A stretch of DNA of 64,000 nucleotides from Neurospora tetraspora (GCF_033439725.1 NW_026944385.1:682001-746000); one strand, 5' to 3'. Shown: positions 30,476 through 42,531, numbered from the stretch's first letter. Numbers and translations: made by a program. Notes: generated from the letters alone by a model not told the origin.

Positions 30476-30993
30476 TTAAGCAGCAATGGTGACCTCAACC
30501 TCGACACCGGCCTCGATGTTGACAATGATCTGCTTGACGATCTCGGTGGGGGCGGTCAAGTCGATGAGGCGCTTGTGGATGCGCATCTCGAAGAGATCCC
30601 AGGTCTTGGAACCCTCACCGCAGGGGGTCTTGCGGGTCTGTTGTTGGATATATATCAGCATCGTGCCTTATAAATTAGGGGGGATATGGGAGAAAAGAAG
30701 AAGATGACATACGGTGATCTTGAGGATCTTGGTGGGAAGGCGGACGGGGCCCTTGACGCGGAGATCCTTGGACTTGGCGCGCTCAACGAGCTCGGAGCAG
30801 ACCTTCTCGAGAGCCTGGACCTTGCGGGAGGTGAGGGTGATGCGGACACGGTGGACCTTCTATTTGGGGGGTCAGTATTCCTGTTGATGTCCGACCGGAG
30901 GTATCATGATGGCGACGACAATGCCAACGCCAACGGGCAAACACATACGGGGGCCTCGCCGAAATCCTTCTGGTCCTTGTTGTAGGAAGACAT
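30476..30993 (-). CDS. rps20: 40S ribosomal protein S20 (uS10)
   Basis: Three exons (30949-30993, 30713-30859, 30476-30637) encode 117 aa. Introns use GTATGTG and GTATGTC donors. The start is [15 protein letters not shown]; the body has [20 protein letters not shown], the [15 protein letters not shown] loop and [20 protein letters not shown] followed by [10 protein letters not shown], all diagnostic of eukaryotic uS10. The length is the normal one. The protein sits in the head of the small subunit and is a main target of Hel2/ZNF598 ubiquitylation on collided ribosomes. Its divergent neighbour is a Cue3/ASCC2-like protein that acts in the same ribosome-rescue pathway, although adjacency may be chance. 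The 5' end is divergent with that gene across about 715 nt. Confidence 0.97.
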
Positions 30994-31707
30994 CTTGACT
31001 GGTGTTGAGATGGTTGGGTCGGGTCGACTCGATTGACTGCTAAGGGCTGCTGGGCTGCAAAAAAGGTGCCTTCACGACTCGAAGGAGTAAAACGGCTTCG
31101 GCAAAGTGATGAAGGCGAAGCTGGATTCTGGCGAACTGGAAGTTGAGTTGTTCCGGCGAGCGTTCAACGAGACAGTCGAGATAATTTTTTACTCCATATT
31201 TTGCGCGCAACGGGGCATTGGCGATTTTGTGGGCTTGGCGTGTGGCTTGTGCTTGTTCGGTTTTGTTTCTTTGACCCCTCGAACCTGTGGCTGAGCAAGA
31301 ACCATGGGAGGATCATGTGGCTGAGGATCTGCGACGGACCATGCACTGTTCCCGGCCGGCATCTCCCCGCAATGACACATTCGGCGTGAGACTGGACACA
31401 AAGTCACTTTGTACCTTTCACGACCCGACTCCAACGGCATCTCGGCGTGGGGCAACATTCAACTTCCACATCCAACTTCCAATCTTCACTTTCATTTGTC
31501 GCCCTTACCACTTTTCGACGATTCTTGTAGACTTGGGCTTACTGATAAATAGACGGGTTTATTTTCTGTTTTAGTCTCGATATTCCTCACAATCTTTCCG
31601 CCATCTCCGTGGTGAATCTCACTGCATCTCACTCATCGACGTCAACATCTCCAAGTCTTGGCATCAAACACCCTCTTGGCCAGCTGTTTACAACACCGTG
31701 TCCGACC
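30994..31707. other. Divergent promoter region, S20 (-) / CUE protein (+)
   Basis: Shared upstream region of two divergent housekeeping genes, with pyrimidine-rich stretches near both starts. No other gene seen. Confidence 0.5.
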
Positions 31708-33864
31708 ATGGCCTCCAAACTCCCAGCCTTTGCGCTGTTCCCCCTCGCCGCATGGAGGGACCAACTTATCCCCGATGAATGGGTCGCTTGCCTAGACGCC
31801 TGGCTCGCACTCATCGACAACCACCTCTCGCTTCCCGACCCGGACATCCTCTCCATCTCAGCCAAAGACGAGAGCCTCACGGCATTCCTCACTTCCTTTA
31901 CCCGCGAAACCGCTCTTGGCAGCACCACCATCCTTGGTCCATCTCAATCAGCAAAGCGCCTACTCAAGGACTCCTTCCTCTTAACCTCGCGACTCCTTCG
32001 ATCCCCCTCGCCACCGGTTCCCCTAACGCAATGGGAGTTCCTCTCCGACCTTTGTCGTGTCTACGGCAAGAAGCGATCTTCTGAGCTCTTATCCACCCTC
32101 TCCGACTCAGCGCAACAGTCTCTAGACGCCTCATTATCCGCCCTCAAGAAGTTCCTCATTAAGAACCTGGACCTCGGTCTCCAAGGCGGCGACTTGAAGG
32201 GCATAGAACAGCGACTGGACCGAGTAAACGACCTCATTGGATCTTCCCCGCAAGTAGCCAGCTTCTTCCTGGCCGGGAGCGACTTCCTCGACGGGCTTGT
32301 GTCTTGCTACAAGGTCATGAATCCTCCTCTACGCAAGGTGATCATTGCCACGACCTACCTCTGCGTGGTCGGGCTGGCGGACGGTAGCCAGGATCAGAAA
32401 CTGTCCGCGCTAACGGATCAGCTATACTCGCTCAAGGCGGCGGCGGATGCGCACAAGGCTGGGCCAACGAATGTCAACGATTCTTTGGTGGCGGAGTTGG
32501 TAACTTCCACGCCATTACTACAACAGTTGCAGCGGAAGCTGGAGAGCGTAGGGTCTGGTAACAACCGAACGAAATCCGTCCTGAAAGAATTGGCAAGATT
32601 CAAGAAACCCGGCGGCGGAATCCCTCGCCCCAAAAGGCTCGTCAACCGTCAACGAAAAGCCATGGACAAAGGCAAGGGCAAAGACCTTTCCTCGTTCGAA
32701 GACACGCAGCAACAACAAGAGATCCACATCCACCGGATGTCCCAAATCTCTCAAATCCAGGATCTCTTCCCCGACCTAGGCTCCGGCTTCATATCAAAGC
32801 TCCTCGACCACTACTCCTCCGACACCGAGCAAGTCGTCGCCTGTCTCCTCGAGGACTCACTCCCACCGCACCTCCAATCAGCCGACCGATCCGCCGCCCT
32901 TTCACCCCCATCCCCAAAACAACCCAAACCCCAAGGACACATCCGCTCTCCAAGACCCACCCCACCCCTACCTCCTCCGACCACCACTACCACCACCAAC
33001 CCCCTCGACGACGACGACTTTTTACTGTCAGTGCCCTCCTCCCAACTCCAACTCGGCAAACGCACCGACACCTCCGCCGATCTCTTACTCTCCGCCCCAC
33101 CCACCACCTCCAACCCCTCCTACAAATCCCGCATCCTCTCCGCTCTCGCAGCCTTCGACTCCGACGACGACGAGCGCGACGACACCTACGACGCCGCGGA
33201 TGTCGGCGGGACAGTGGACGCGGCGACCGTTGCTGCCGGTGTCGAAGACATCCGGCTACAAGACAGCCAACCTTCGCAGGGTTCCCAGGGTGGTGGGTTG
33301 GCGGAAGCGACAGAGGCGATGCTGTATGAGGTGTGGAAGACGCGGCCGGGTGTGTTTGGCCGCGACGCGGAGACTAGACGCGGGAGGGAAAGGAAGGAGT
33401 TACGCGACAAAACGGGGCTGAGCGATGAGGCGGTGGAAGGGTGGGGGGTGATGATTAATCGCGATCAGGGCATGAAGAGGAGGTTGGAGAGGAGGTTTGG
33501 CGAGGGGGCGTTTAGTGGGGTGCAGAATGAGATACAGACGACTAGGTGGCGAGACCGAGGAGGGGAGGATGGGGAGACTGATACGGACGGTGATGGTGGT
33601 GGTGGTTTTAGGGGTGGATATGGGGGGCCAAGAGGTGGAAGAGGTGGCGGCGGCGGCGGGAGAGGTAGGGGGAGAGGAGGCAGGGGAGGTGCTGGTGGTG
33701 GTGGTGGAAGAGGTGGTGGTGAGGCTGGGAGTTCGACCGGGCAAGGAGCGCCGGAATCTGATCTTGCGAAGAGGAGAAAGGAGGCGAATAAGGGGAGTAG
33801 AGCGAATCATAACCGGAGAGATCAGAGGGCTAAGAAGATGGCTAGGGGTGGGTTTGGTGCGTGA
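31708..33864 (+). CDS. CUE-domain protein, ASCC2/Cue3 (Rqt3)-like
   Basis: 718 aa, single exon, ATG 31708 (MASKLPAFALFPLAAWRDQL). The helical N-terminal half (about 1-320) fits the ASCC2/Cue3 scaffold. A CUE domain lies at about residues 350-395 (ISQIQDLFPDLGSGFISKLL, then EQVVACLLEDSLPPHL), carrying the FPDLG and terminal di-leucine-type features of ubiquitin binding. A proline-rich linker, an acidic DSDDDE patch, a long RGG/GRG region (about 640-690) and a basic end (RRKEANKGSRANHNRRDQR) follow. Cue3/Rqt3 is the ubiquitin-reading subunit of the RQT/ASCC complex, which splits collided ribosomes whose 40S proteins, including uS10, have been ubiquitylated. It is divergent from the uS10 gene. 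Family call strong, complex membership by homology. Confidence 0.85.
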   Translation: MASKLPAFALFPLAAWRDQLIPDEWVACLDAWLALIDNHLSLPDPDILSISAKDESLTAFLTSFTRETALGSTTILGPSQSAKRLLKDSFLLTSRLLRSPSPPVPLTQWEFLSDLCRVYGKKRSSELLSTLSDSAQQSLDASLSALKKFLIKNLDLGLQGGDLKGIEQRLDRVNDLIGSSPQVASFFLAGSDFLDGLVSCYKVMNPPLRKVIIATTYLCVVGLADGSQDQKLSALTDQLYSLKAAADAHKAGPTNVNDSLVAELVTSTPLLQQLQRKLESVGSGNNRTKSVLKELARFKKPGGGIPRPKRLVNRQRKAMDKGKGKDLSSFEDTQQQQEIHIHRMSQISQIQDLFPDLGSGFISKLLDHYSSDTEQVVACLLEDSLPPHLQSADRSAALSPPSPKQPKPQGHIRSPRPTPPLPPPTTTTTTNPLDDDDFLLSVPSSQLQLGKRTDTSADLLLSAPPTTSNPSYKSRILSALAAFDSDDDERDDTYDAADVGGTVDAATVAAGVEDIRLQDSQPSQGSQGGGLAEATEAMLYEVWKTRPGVFGRDAETRRGRERKELRDKTGLSDEAVEGWGVMINRDQGMKRRLERRFGEGAFSGVQNEIQTTRWRDRGGEDGETDTDGDGGGGFRGGYGGPRGGRGGGGGGRGRGRGGRGGAGGGGGRGGGEAGSSTGQGAPESDLAKRRKEANKGSRANHNRRDQRAKKMARGGFGA

Positions 33865-34818
33865 CGTGAGGTAAGGCTGATTGAAGCTTAATATGGTTGT
33901 TACAAAGAGAAGGAAGCAGCACAGATGGGTGTTTGATTGGGATCGGAAAATCATGCGACCGATATTTTAGTTTATAGAGAAAAGAAGCAATTTTTGATGA
34001 TCAACAAAACAATCCTTCCCATTATCAACCCTTCTGCCTCAACCCCGTTTCGCTTCCACTGATCATTTGTTCGATTGTAGATAACGAGAAGTTCAAGCTT
34101 AACATGCTCCCATGTGTGAAGAGGGCTGCCTGTCCTATATATACACCTCGCTTGCATTAAGGGGGAAATTCACCTCAGCTACGAACTAAACAGATTTCGC
34201 GGGGGTCCTCCCTACAAATTTGTTAGTGTGCTAACTGACTGGAACGAACTCATGCACGATTCAGTCATTATACTGGCTGGCGAGGTTAAACAGGAGGGAT
34301 GGCGTTTGCTAAACAAAACACGGATGGATGGATTCTTCCACATTAAACAGGTTCAGTTCCTTCTCTTTCAGTATTGCGGAGTGTAGGTACGGTAAGGTAG
34401 TATAGCCACACTATTTTACCGCAGCCAGTCCAGTCCAGTGTTGGTTTCCACAACGCGCAGGCTACATGTTCCAAGTTCGCAATTCCATTCCATTCCATTT
34501 CATATCGTAGCCTCGACAGTCCATTCTTCATTCTTGTGGAATTCGCTCTTGAAACACCAAGTAAGTGACCTTTCCAATATCGCTGAGTGAGTGGGTATCG
34601 GTAATCCAGTAGACAAATTCGCTCTTGCGTTTTCCCGTAGTCCTTGGTCATCATATCCATATCTATTGGAGCCTATCCCTATCCCTATCTCTTTCTCCTT
34701 ATCCTCCCGTCCTCTCCATTGCTTTCCTCTTCATTTCTCTCCACTCCTTCCCTTCATGCTTCATCTCCCCCACCTCCTACTGCAACAACCACACCCACAC
34801 CCACACCCCCATCCTCGC
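33865..34818. other. Intergenic, convergent 3' flanks
   Basis: Between the CUE gene (+) and the nucleoporin gene (-). No credible gene or RNA seen. Confidence 0.5.
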
Positions 34819-36698
34819 TCAAAAATCCCACGCACAAAACTCCCTCTTCGGCGCAACCTCTGGCATAACCCCGCCCTCAAACCGTCCCGTCTCCACAAAC
34901 TTCTGCCAAGCACTCAACACATCCCCAGTATACTCCCCCTCCAACCCCTCCGTGTCCGGCGTGTACTTGGGCGCTCCATCAGGGAACCAAATCATCTGGA
35001 AACTGCCGTCGAAGTTCCTGATAACCGGTACTTCCTTCTCGGGCGGCGCGGTGTCCGGGGCACCAGGTTTGGGAATCCGTTGGTAGGTGACTGGTTTTCC
35101 CTTGAAGGTTTGTAGACGGTTGTCGAGCGGGGAGCGCGTGGTGTAGGTGGTTATCGGGGGGTGTTGCCGCGTGGTGGTGGGGGCGTAGGGGGAGGCGCCG
35201 GGGGCGGCGTTAGCGCTGGCGGGTTGTGGTGGGGCGGCGGCGGGAGGTTGGCCGAAGGGGTTGGCGGCTGCTGGGGCGGTGGTTGAGGCTCCGAATGCGG
35301 ATGGTTGTTGTTGTTGTGTGGTTGAGGCGCCGAAGGGGTTGGCTGCTGGTGTTGTTGTGGAGGCACCGAAGGGTGAGGGGGTAGCAGCGGGAGCCACGGT
35401 AGCTGAGGCGCCGAAGGGGTTGGTAGTGGCTGGACCGGTTGAGGCGCCAAATGGACTGCCTGTTGCCTGTGCTGGAGCCCCAAAGGGGTTCGCTGCTGGA
35501 GTAGATGTTGACTGTCCGAAAGCGCTGTTTGTTGATTGTCCGAACGGGTTGGCGGCCTGTGTGGACTGACCGAAGGGACTGGTTGTTGTTGAGGCCCCGA
35601 ATGCGCCTCCTGCTGGGGCGGCGGCTGGTGCTCCAAACGGATTTGGCTTTGCTCCTAATGTCGCTGGCTGACCGAAGGCGCTGGTCGCTGGGGCAGCTGG
35701 TGCTCCGAAGGGGTTCGGCTTGGCTCCTAGTTGTGCTGGCTGGCCAAAAGCACTCGTCGGCTGTGTAGGTTGCCCAAAGGCGGGGGCGGCAGCTGGTTGG
35801 CCAAATGCTCCTCCTGTTGATGGGACTCCGAAGGGATTTGGTTTCGCTCCTAACGCACTTGGCGCTCCGAATGCTGATGTTGAGGCACCCAATGCCGAGG
35901 GCTGGCCAAAGGGTGAAGCAGCAGCTGGTTGCGCCGGTTGTCCAAAGGCCGGAGCTCCAAAGGGATTTGGCTTGGCTCCCAGAGCTGCTGGCTGGCCAAA
36001 GGCACCGCCCGCTGGCTGAGCGGGAGCACCGAAGACGTTATTTGCTGTTGCGGGAGCACCAAATGCATTTGATCTTGGTCTGTCACTTCCGAACTCGCCC
36101 GTTGTTCCTCCTGGTAATGTGTGTTGTTTGCAAATGTCGTGTCGGTTCGGATGCTTGTTACCGGCCTCGACGATGTATTGGATAGCGCCCTGGATATTGC
36201 CCAGGGCTGCTTGGTTCTGCGCTTGAGCGCTTTGGTAGAGGTTGTTGATGTCGTTCAATGCTCCTTCGGGGTTACCGGCCGCGAGACCGTTCATGTAGTA
36301 CAATCGCATCTCCTCGAAACTCTGTTCCCGTTGTTCTCCTCCAAATAGCTGCTCGGGTGGTTCTTTCCCTGGGGCATAGGCCGAGAGAATCCATGTTGGG
36401 AGTTCTTCGGTCAAGTCTTTTTGAATGGCATCGGCGTCGAGTTTGTAGGGGAGTTCTCCGCTTCGGTTGTTGCTGAATCCGGTGTTCTGGTTCGAGCTGA
36501 AGCCGCCGCCGCCGCCAGCTAGGGCACCGAATCGATTGCCTGTTTGAAACCCGCTGGGTGCTTTTGGAGGATGTTCGAATCGGCAGTTGTCTGGACAAGC
36601 AGAGTGTCAGTAAGGCCAATCGCGTAGAGTAGAAAGTTCCCAGAACACGTACTTCCATAGCGACAGGTGCCTTGTTGGTAGAATTTGCAGATGGTCAT
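34819..36698 (-). CDS. CCCH zinc finger / FG nucleoporin, Nup42 (NLP1/Amo1)-like
   Basis: Exon 1 36653-36698 (MTICKFYQQGTCRYG), intron 36591-36652 (GTACGT, TTACTGAC, GTCCAG) and exon 2 34819-36590 give 605 aa. The splice completes one CCCH finger, C-x7-C-x5-C-x3-H (CKFYQQGTCRYGNNCRFEH). A linker with a helical stretch (WILSAYAPGKEPPEQLFGG) follows, then about 330 residues of FG repeats, mainly AFGQP, NPFGAP and LGAKPNPFGAP. The C-terminal domain (RTPL-type loop, VTYQRIPKPGAPDT, FDGSFQMIWFPDGAP) is the Gle1-binding region in fungal homologues. In yeast, Nup42 with Gle1 stimulates the helicase Dbp5 at the cytoplasmic face of the pore to release mRNA. Domain order and length fit filamentous homologues. 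Confidence 0.88.
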
Positions 36699-37833
36699 CG
36701 CGGCGGTATTAGGTTATGTCGTGAGATGATGGCGCATCTGTTCGATGGTCGAGGACGGAGTTGCGGCAGCAAACGTAGGACAATGCTGAAGAGAAAGAAC
36801 TCGCGTCCGTCGCGTCTTCGAAGTTGCAAAAGGAAAGTCAGCCTTCTCAGCCTTGCATTGAATTGATGATGCGGCGGATCGGTGGATCAACAGTGTTGCA
36901 TCAGCCACAGGGGCACAGTGTTGGACAAACAGTGGACGTCGGCTTAAGATGAGTGGGGTTATCGGCGTGCACGGACATCTCGGTCTTGGGACCGCTAAAA
37001 TCGGCACTAACAGTGCCAAGAGGAAGAAATCCGGGGAGTTCATCCACTGTCCCAACGGCCAACTCCACAGCAATTCTGGGGCTCTGGGGACGGTGGGGCT
37101 CTGTCAACGACATCTCTTCCGCTCGAGGCCGCTCTTCCCGTCCGTCGGCTCTTGCCTTGACAGCTTTTCATTGTTACCGTAGAAGGTATGGACTCGACAT
37201 TGGGTCAAACACAGCGTTAAAAGTCTCGGATATTTCGGGTCAATACTTACGGAAGTACACGTGATGACATCCAATCCCAGGCAATCCATTCCCAAGCATC
37301 GGGTGCAGAACCCCTGAACATCTCTAGAAATGCAATGTAACTACAAGCATGGAATCCGTCGTGAAGTCGATCATCGAGATGGAATCCTTCCGTGTCCAAT
37401 TCCGTGGTCTTCAATGAAAGATAACACCGTGAATTGCCGCGGCATTGGCAGATGACCCTTGGCACTGAAGTTAACAAAGACACTGCGACATCATAATGCA
37501 GTTGTCCCGTCCACTCATAACCCTGGACATCTCCCTTACCGCTCACATAACCCTGGTCCGACCCCCGCTCTTCTTTAGATGTCATTGTCCGACAGCAATG
37601 CCGGCGCAAACCGATCCTCCTCCTCCTCATGATCGCAACAAGATAAACGAGCAGCAAAGCAAGATGATGGCGGGGAAATATCACGGGACCATTTATCATC
37701 TCTTTAGGGACATTTCTTTATTATAATAACGTCCGCCATCAGGACTTGCCTTTCTCTTCACATCAGCACCCATCTCGTCTCGTCTACAACAAATAGATTC
37801 CTTATCTTATCTGTATAAGACAAACTTCCAAAA
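36699..37833. other. Divergent upstream region, nucleoporin (-) / P450 (+)
   Basis: About 1.1 kb with both promoters. Short ORFs on both strands look like noise. Confidence 0.5.
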
Positions 37834-39521
37834 ATGGCATTTGGCGCTGCCCACCTCCAGCTTTGGCTGGGGGCCTTGGTTGTCCTCGGAGCTGTCTACG
37901 TGAGTCCCCTTGCTCTAACATCCCATCCTCTCAAACACAACAAAACCACTAACACAAACAACAACAGACATCATGCCTCATCTTCTACCGCCTCTTCCTC
38001 CACCCCCTCGCCAAATACCCCGGCCCCTTCCTCGCCAAGCTGACCGACGGCTACATGGCCTACCACGCCTTCAAAGGTGACCGGCACCTCGAGTTCTGGC
38101 GCATGCACGAGAAATACGGCAAATTCGTCCGCTTCGGGCCCAACTCGCTCTCCGTCAACTCCAACACGGCCCTCAAGGACATCTACGGCTTCAAAGCCAA
38201 CGTGCGCAAAGCCGAGTTCTACGACGCCTTTGTCCACCCGGCCCCCAACACCCACAACGCGCGCGACCGAGACCTGCATGCCCGCAAGCGGCGCGTCCTG
38301 GCCCACGCCTTCTCCGATTCCGCCGTCAAGGAAGTCGAGCGCTACATCCTGTCCAACATCCGCACCTTCTGCGACGCCATCGGCGATCTCGGCCGCTCCA
38401 GCTTCGCTCCACTCGCCGACAAGAAGGGTTGGTCATCACCGAAAAACATGTCCGACTGGTGCAACTGGCTAGCCATGGACATCCTCGGCGACCTCTGCTT
38501 CGGCAAAGCCTTCCACATGCTCGAGCACCCCGACAACCGCTACGCCGTCGACCTTGTCTCCGTCGCCGCCCACCGCCACCTGATCTGCGGCACCATGCCC
38601 ATGCTCGACAAGCTCTCGCTCGACCGCGTATTCCTGCGCAAAATCGCCTCCGGCCGCGCGCAGTACATGGCCTACAGCCGACAACAGCTCGCCGAACGCA
38701 CCGCCCTGGGCGACGAGACCGACCGCCGCGACTTCTTCTACCACCTGCTCAAAGCCCGCGACCCCGAAACAGGGCAAGGATTCACCACCCCCGAGCTCTG
38801 GGGCGAGTCGAACCTTCTAATCATCGCCGGCTCCGACACTACCTCCACCGCCATGGCCGCGACACTATTCTACCTCGTCCGCAACCCTACCGCCATCGCC
38901 CGCGTCACCGCCGAAATCCGCTCCCGCTTCGCTTCCGTTGAAGATATCCACCAGGGCCCTAGCCTGCAGAGCTGCACCTACCTCCGCGCTTGCATCGACG
39001 AAGCAATGCGCTTGTCCCCCTCCGTCGGCGGTCTCCTTCCTCGCGAAGTCTTGCCCGGTGGGATAACCATCGACGGCGAGCACGTTCCCCAAGGCACCAT
39101 CGTTGGCGTGCCGCATTACACTATCCACCACAACGCTGCTTACTACCCCGATCCTTGGTCATATACCCCGGAGCGCTGGCTACCCACTTCTTCCTCCACC
39201 CCCTCTGAAAAAGTTCCCGGCACCACAACCGACGACCAGCTCCACCTAGCCCAATCAGCCTTCTGCCCCTTCTCCATCGGCCCGCGCGGTTGTATTGGTA
39301 AGGGATTGGCGTACATCGAGATGAGCATTACCCTGGCGAGGGTGTTGTTCCTGTATGACTTGAGGAGGGCGGTCGGGGTGGAGGATCCGGCGGAGGGAGG
39401 GAAGGATGGGGCGGAGTATGGAAGACATCGCGTGGGGGAGATGCAATTGGTTGATACATTTACTAGTACCAAGGAGGGGGTAATGGTTGAGTTTAGGCGG
39501 AGGGAGGATATTGCTGCGTAA
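37834..39521 (+). CDS. Cytochrome P450 monooxygenase
   Basis: Exon 1 37834-37899 (MAFGAAHLQLWLGALVVLGA, a membrane anchor), intron 37900-37967 (GTGAGT donor, AACAG acceptor) and exon 2 37968-39521 give 539 aa. Hallmarks in order: YRLFLHPLAKYPGPFLAKL after the anchor, I-helix GSDTTSTA, K-helix ExxR in DEAMRLSP, PERW of the ERR triad, and heme loop FSIGPRGCIGK with the axial Cys. All key residues are present, so it should be an active microsomal enzyme needing a P450 reductase. The fungal clan and substrate cannot be assigned. Neighbours include no backbone synthase, transporter or regulator, so no secondary-metabolite cluster is supported here. Confidence 0.95.
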
Positions 39522-40330
39522 GGGGGGGGAAGGGGGGTAGGGGGGTGGGTTGGTTGTAGGGGTAGGAAAGGAGGTTGTATGGCTATAACCGGGGAAGGAA
39601 AAGGAAAGTTTGGATTATGATCTTGTCATGGACATGTTACGATAGCATTACGAGCATGAGCATCTTTTTAGCACGGTAGTTCTGGTATTAAGGGATGAAC
39701 CAAATTGAATAATTTGTCACGTCAACTGCTTTCAAGGGGATTCCTTCCAAGTGAAGTCTTTCCAAGTGAACTGTTTCCGCTGATGCTTTTTCCAATCTCT
39801 GATTCGCAAATGAAATCTTCAATTCGCTGAGTGTCCAAGTAGCATTCTCGTCCGTAACTCCGTGCTCCGCGTGCAACCAAGACTCCTGCCGCTTGATCTT
39901 CTGGGCTCAGGTCTCTTGCCTGATGTCCAATACCTGCTGTCCAATTCCTTCTGTCTCCTGTCGTCGTGTGTGCGCCTGTCCCAGTTCCCATCTCTAACGC
40001 CAAACGCCGTCATGCAGTCGTTATCATCAATTGTCATCAATTGTCATCAACTGTCGTCAACTGTCGTCAATCGTAGACTTAGATCGTCAATCGTAGATCT
40101 TCAATCGTAGATCTTCATCCCCATATACCCCTACTCGCTCCTTTCCAACCCGTTGTTCACTGTCCGTCCCTTTTCGAATGCCCGTTTCAGTCCTGTTGCC
40201 CATACGTCTCGCATGATCGCATCTCCAGCGGGGCAAGCCCAAAATCTATCCAATCCATAGCTCCCTCCATCCGCCTCTTTCCAAGTTTCCCACCATTTCC
40301 CCCTTGTCGAATCCCACCCACCCTTCCGCT
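39522..40330. other. Intergenic, convergent 3' flanks
   Basis: Contains a G-rich stretch at 39522-39560 and the tandem repeats at 40018-40110. No gene seen. Confidence 0.5.
40018..40110. repeat. Short degenerate tandem repeats
   Basis: Array of about 11-bp TCATCAATTG/TCGTCAACTG units followed by three or more TCAATCGTAGATCT units. Confidence 0.8.
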
Positions 40331-41941
40331 CTAACAATCAGAATCTGAATCTGAATCTGAATCCGAATCCTCAAAACACCCCTCCTCCTTCAAAAACGCC
40401 AACGCCCAAGGATCATCCCACCTCTCCGGCACAAACACCTTCTCCTTCTCGATAACTCCCAACCCGCGGACTTCGACCCAGTAATATCCCTCCTCGTCCT
40501 CGTCCTCAATCTCCCTAAGTCTCACTCTCGGCATCTCTCCCTTGGGGCCGCGCAGCGGGAAGCAGTAACCAATGTTAAGGTCTCGGTAGGACTCGGCGCC
40601 GGTCATGGGAGTTGCTTCTTTGAGGCTGCTCTCGAGGAGAGGGCGCTTAAAGTCGCCGAGGGGGGCTTTGAGCAGGGAGTAATCGGCGGGGGACATGCGG
40701 ATTAAGTAGGAGAGGGAACCGTACTGGCGATCGGAGAAGGGCGTGGCTAGGTAGTGGTGTGGAGGCAAGGTGGTGGGCAGCGGCGGCGGGGTGGCACGGG
40801 GGATTGTCGTGGTATTGGTTACGCGAGGAGCCTTCGTGGTTTTGCGAGCGCCAGTAACCGCTTTGATGGCGCCGGTTGGCTTTGGCGGGATTTTCTTGAG
40901 CGAGCTGGCGGTTATCGGAGCGTTGACTAAGGCGGTAGCTTTGATTGGCTCCGTAGGAGAAGCAGAAGAGGCAGAGGTAGCTTGTTGTTGTTGAGTCTCA
41001 GGCTCACGCTGTTTCTGCTCTGGGGAAACTGAGGGTTCAGAGCCGGACGTGTGCGGCGGCGACAGAAGGGAGGCCGGTTCGGGAGCGGTGGCTTCTTTTT
41101 TGGGCTGGTCAGGACCACGTGGCTTCTTCGCAGCCTTCGCGGAGGCTGGGCCGCTTGCCTTGCGTTTCGGTGCAGGGGTGAATGGGGCAGTTGGCTTCTG
41201 GGATTCAGCGGCAGCCTCGGGGGATGGTGTGCGTGCCGTGTCAGTGTTAGGAGGTTCCCGTGGGGGCATAGGGTGGGAGGATTTGAGCTTCTTGGCCGGG
41301 GGCTCTTCCATAGGTTGCCCGTGCTTCTCCTCGAACAGAAGGCGGATTTGACGTTTGCGCGTCTCGAGGTGTTGTTGGCGCTTATGGAACCCTTCGTACG
41401 GTTCTGCATCGCTGGGGCCCTCCCACTTCTTGGTGCCCTTGCTGGTCTCCTTGGCGGCTCCAATGCTAGCTGCCTCGTTCGCCATCTTTCCTTCCACGTT
41501 AGGACTGTCGATCTGCACGGTTTGCGATGACTCCTTAATGGCAGGCTCGACTGGCTGAGGGGGGAGATCCGAGGTTCCCACAACCTACATGACAATTTCT
41601 TCGTTATCCTTCCTCATCTGGAGCTGGATCTGGTAGTCCTGAAGGCGCCCAGTCTGGTATCGCGACTCCACATTTGTCTGAAGCCTTGCTCTTCTCTCCT
41701 TTCCGGTGTCCTTAGCCCGTTCTTCCGCCTGACGCTTCATTTCGGCGAGACGGGCGAGACCCCTTTCTCGCTGCTCCCTAGCACGATTACGTGCGTCGAA
41801 GTCAACCCACTGCCTTTTCTTCTCCGCAAATAACAGACTGTTGAACTCTTCGTCTCCGAGATGTTCCCGAAGAAGGTCAAAGCGAGCAACCCAAAGGGCA
41901 GCTTCCTTTTGGCTGGCACGGGCCAGCTCGAGGTAACCCAT
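40331..41941 (-). CDS. Unknown charged coiled-coil/Pro-Ala-rich protein; frame interrupted by TAG
   Basis: One reading frame runs from ATG 41941 to 40331, broken only by TAG at 41585-41587. The first 118 codons encode a helical, Arg/Glu-rich protein (LREHLGDEEFNSLLFAEKKR, then REQRERGLARLAEMKRQAEE). The remainder continues in the same frame: a Lys/Pro/Ala-rich disordered region with nuclear-type basic stretches, then a structured C-terminus (YLIRMSPADYSLLKAPLGDF, then YYWVEVRGLGVIEKEKVFVP) and an SD repeat tail. No alternative splice site with a good branch removes the TAG. Options are two adjacent genes (the second starting at ATG 41485, MANEAASIGAAK), an undetected intron, readthrough, or a nonsense allele. 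The product is not recognised. Confidence 0.6.
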
Positions 41942-42501
41942 TGCGATTGTGGAATATGGATGGTTGAAATGGGATTGGTGAGAGTTGGTAAACTGGTTCT
42001 GGACTAATCGTTAGCTGTACGTCTCTACCTATAGCTGCTCTCTTTTGAAGGCAGAAAAATGACTGGCTCAGCAAGGAGTGGAAAAGGCGTTAAAGGTGCG
42101 GCTGCTGGCCATTAAAACGACGAGGGAGGTTTCCGAGCGAATTGTGTGTGTTACAAATATCAACCCCCTGAATTCGCATGCGCCGATGGTGATAATGATG
42201 GGATGGAGTGGATCTGATGAAGCACAATAGGAGACGGAATAACAGTCGACGGCCGAAACGAGGTGTCAAGGCCCGACTGCGGAGCTGCCGTAAAGGTTCT
42301 CACTTGCCGCGCTCGTCAGGCCTGCTGGAATTACAGGCTGTGATTGGGGCTACAGAAGCAAAAGGGCAGAAGGGTCTGGCCCTAATCTTCTCAATTCCCT
42401 TCACTGGGAAGGAGCGGTCAGGTTTTCCTCCGCCGGGCCCGCTGCGTCACCAGCTTGCTGCTCGGCATTTGAAACGCACTGGGCGCCCGGAATAGCTGCA
42501 A

Positions 42502-42531
42502 ATAATATATATATATATATATATATATATT
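42502..42531. repeat. (AT)n microsatellite
   Basis: About 14 uninterrupted AT units. Confidence 0.9.

Noticed and set aside
37834-39521. P450 as part of a secondary-metabolite cluster
   Set aside because: No polyketide, peptide or terpene synthase, transporter or regulator nearby.
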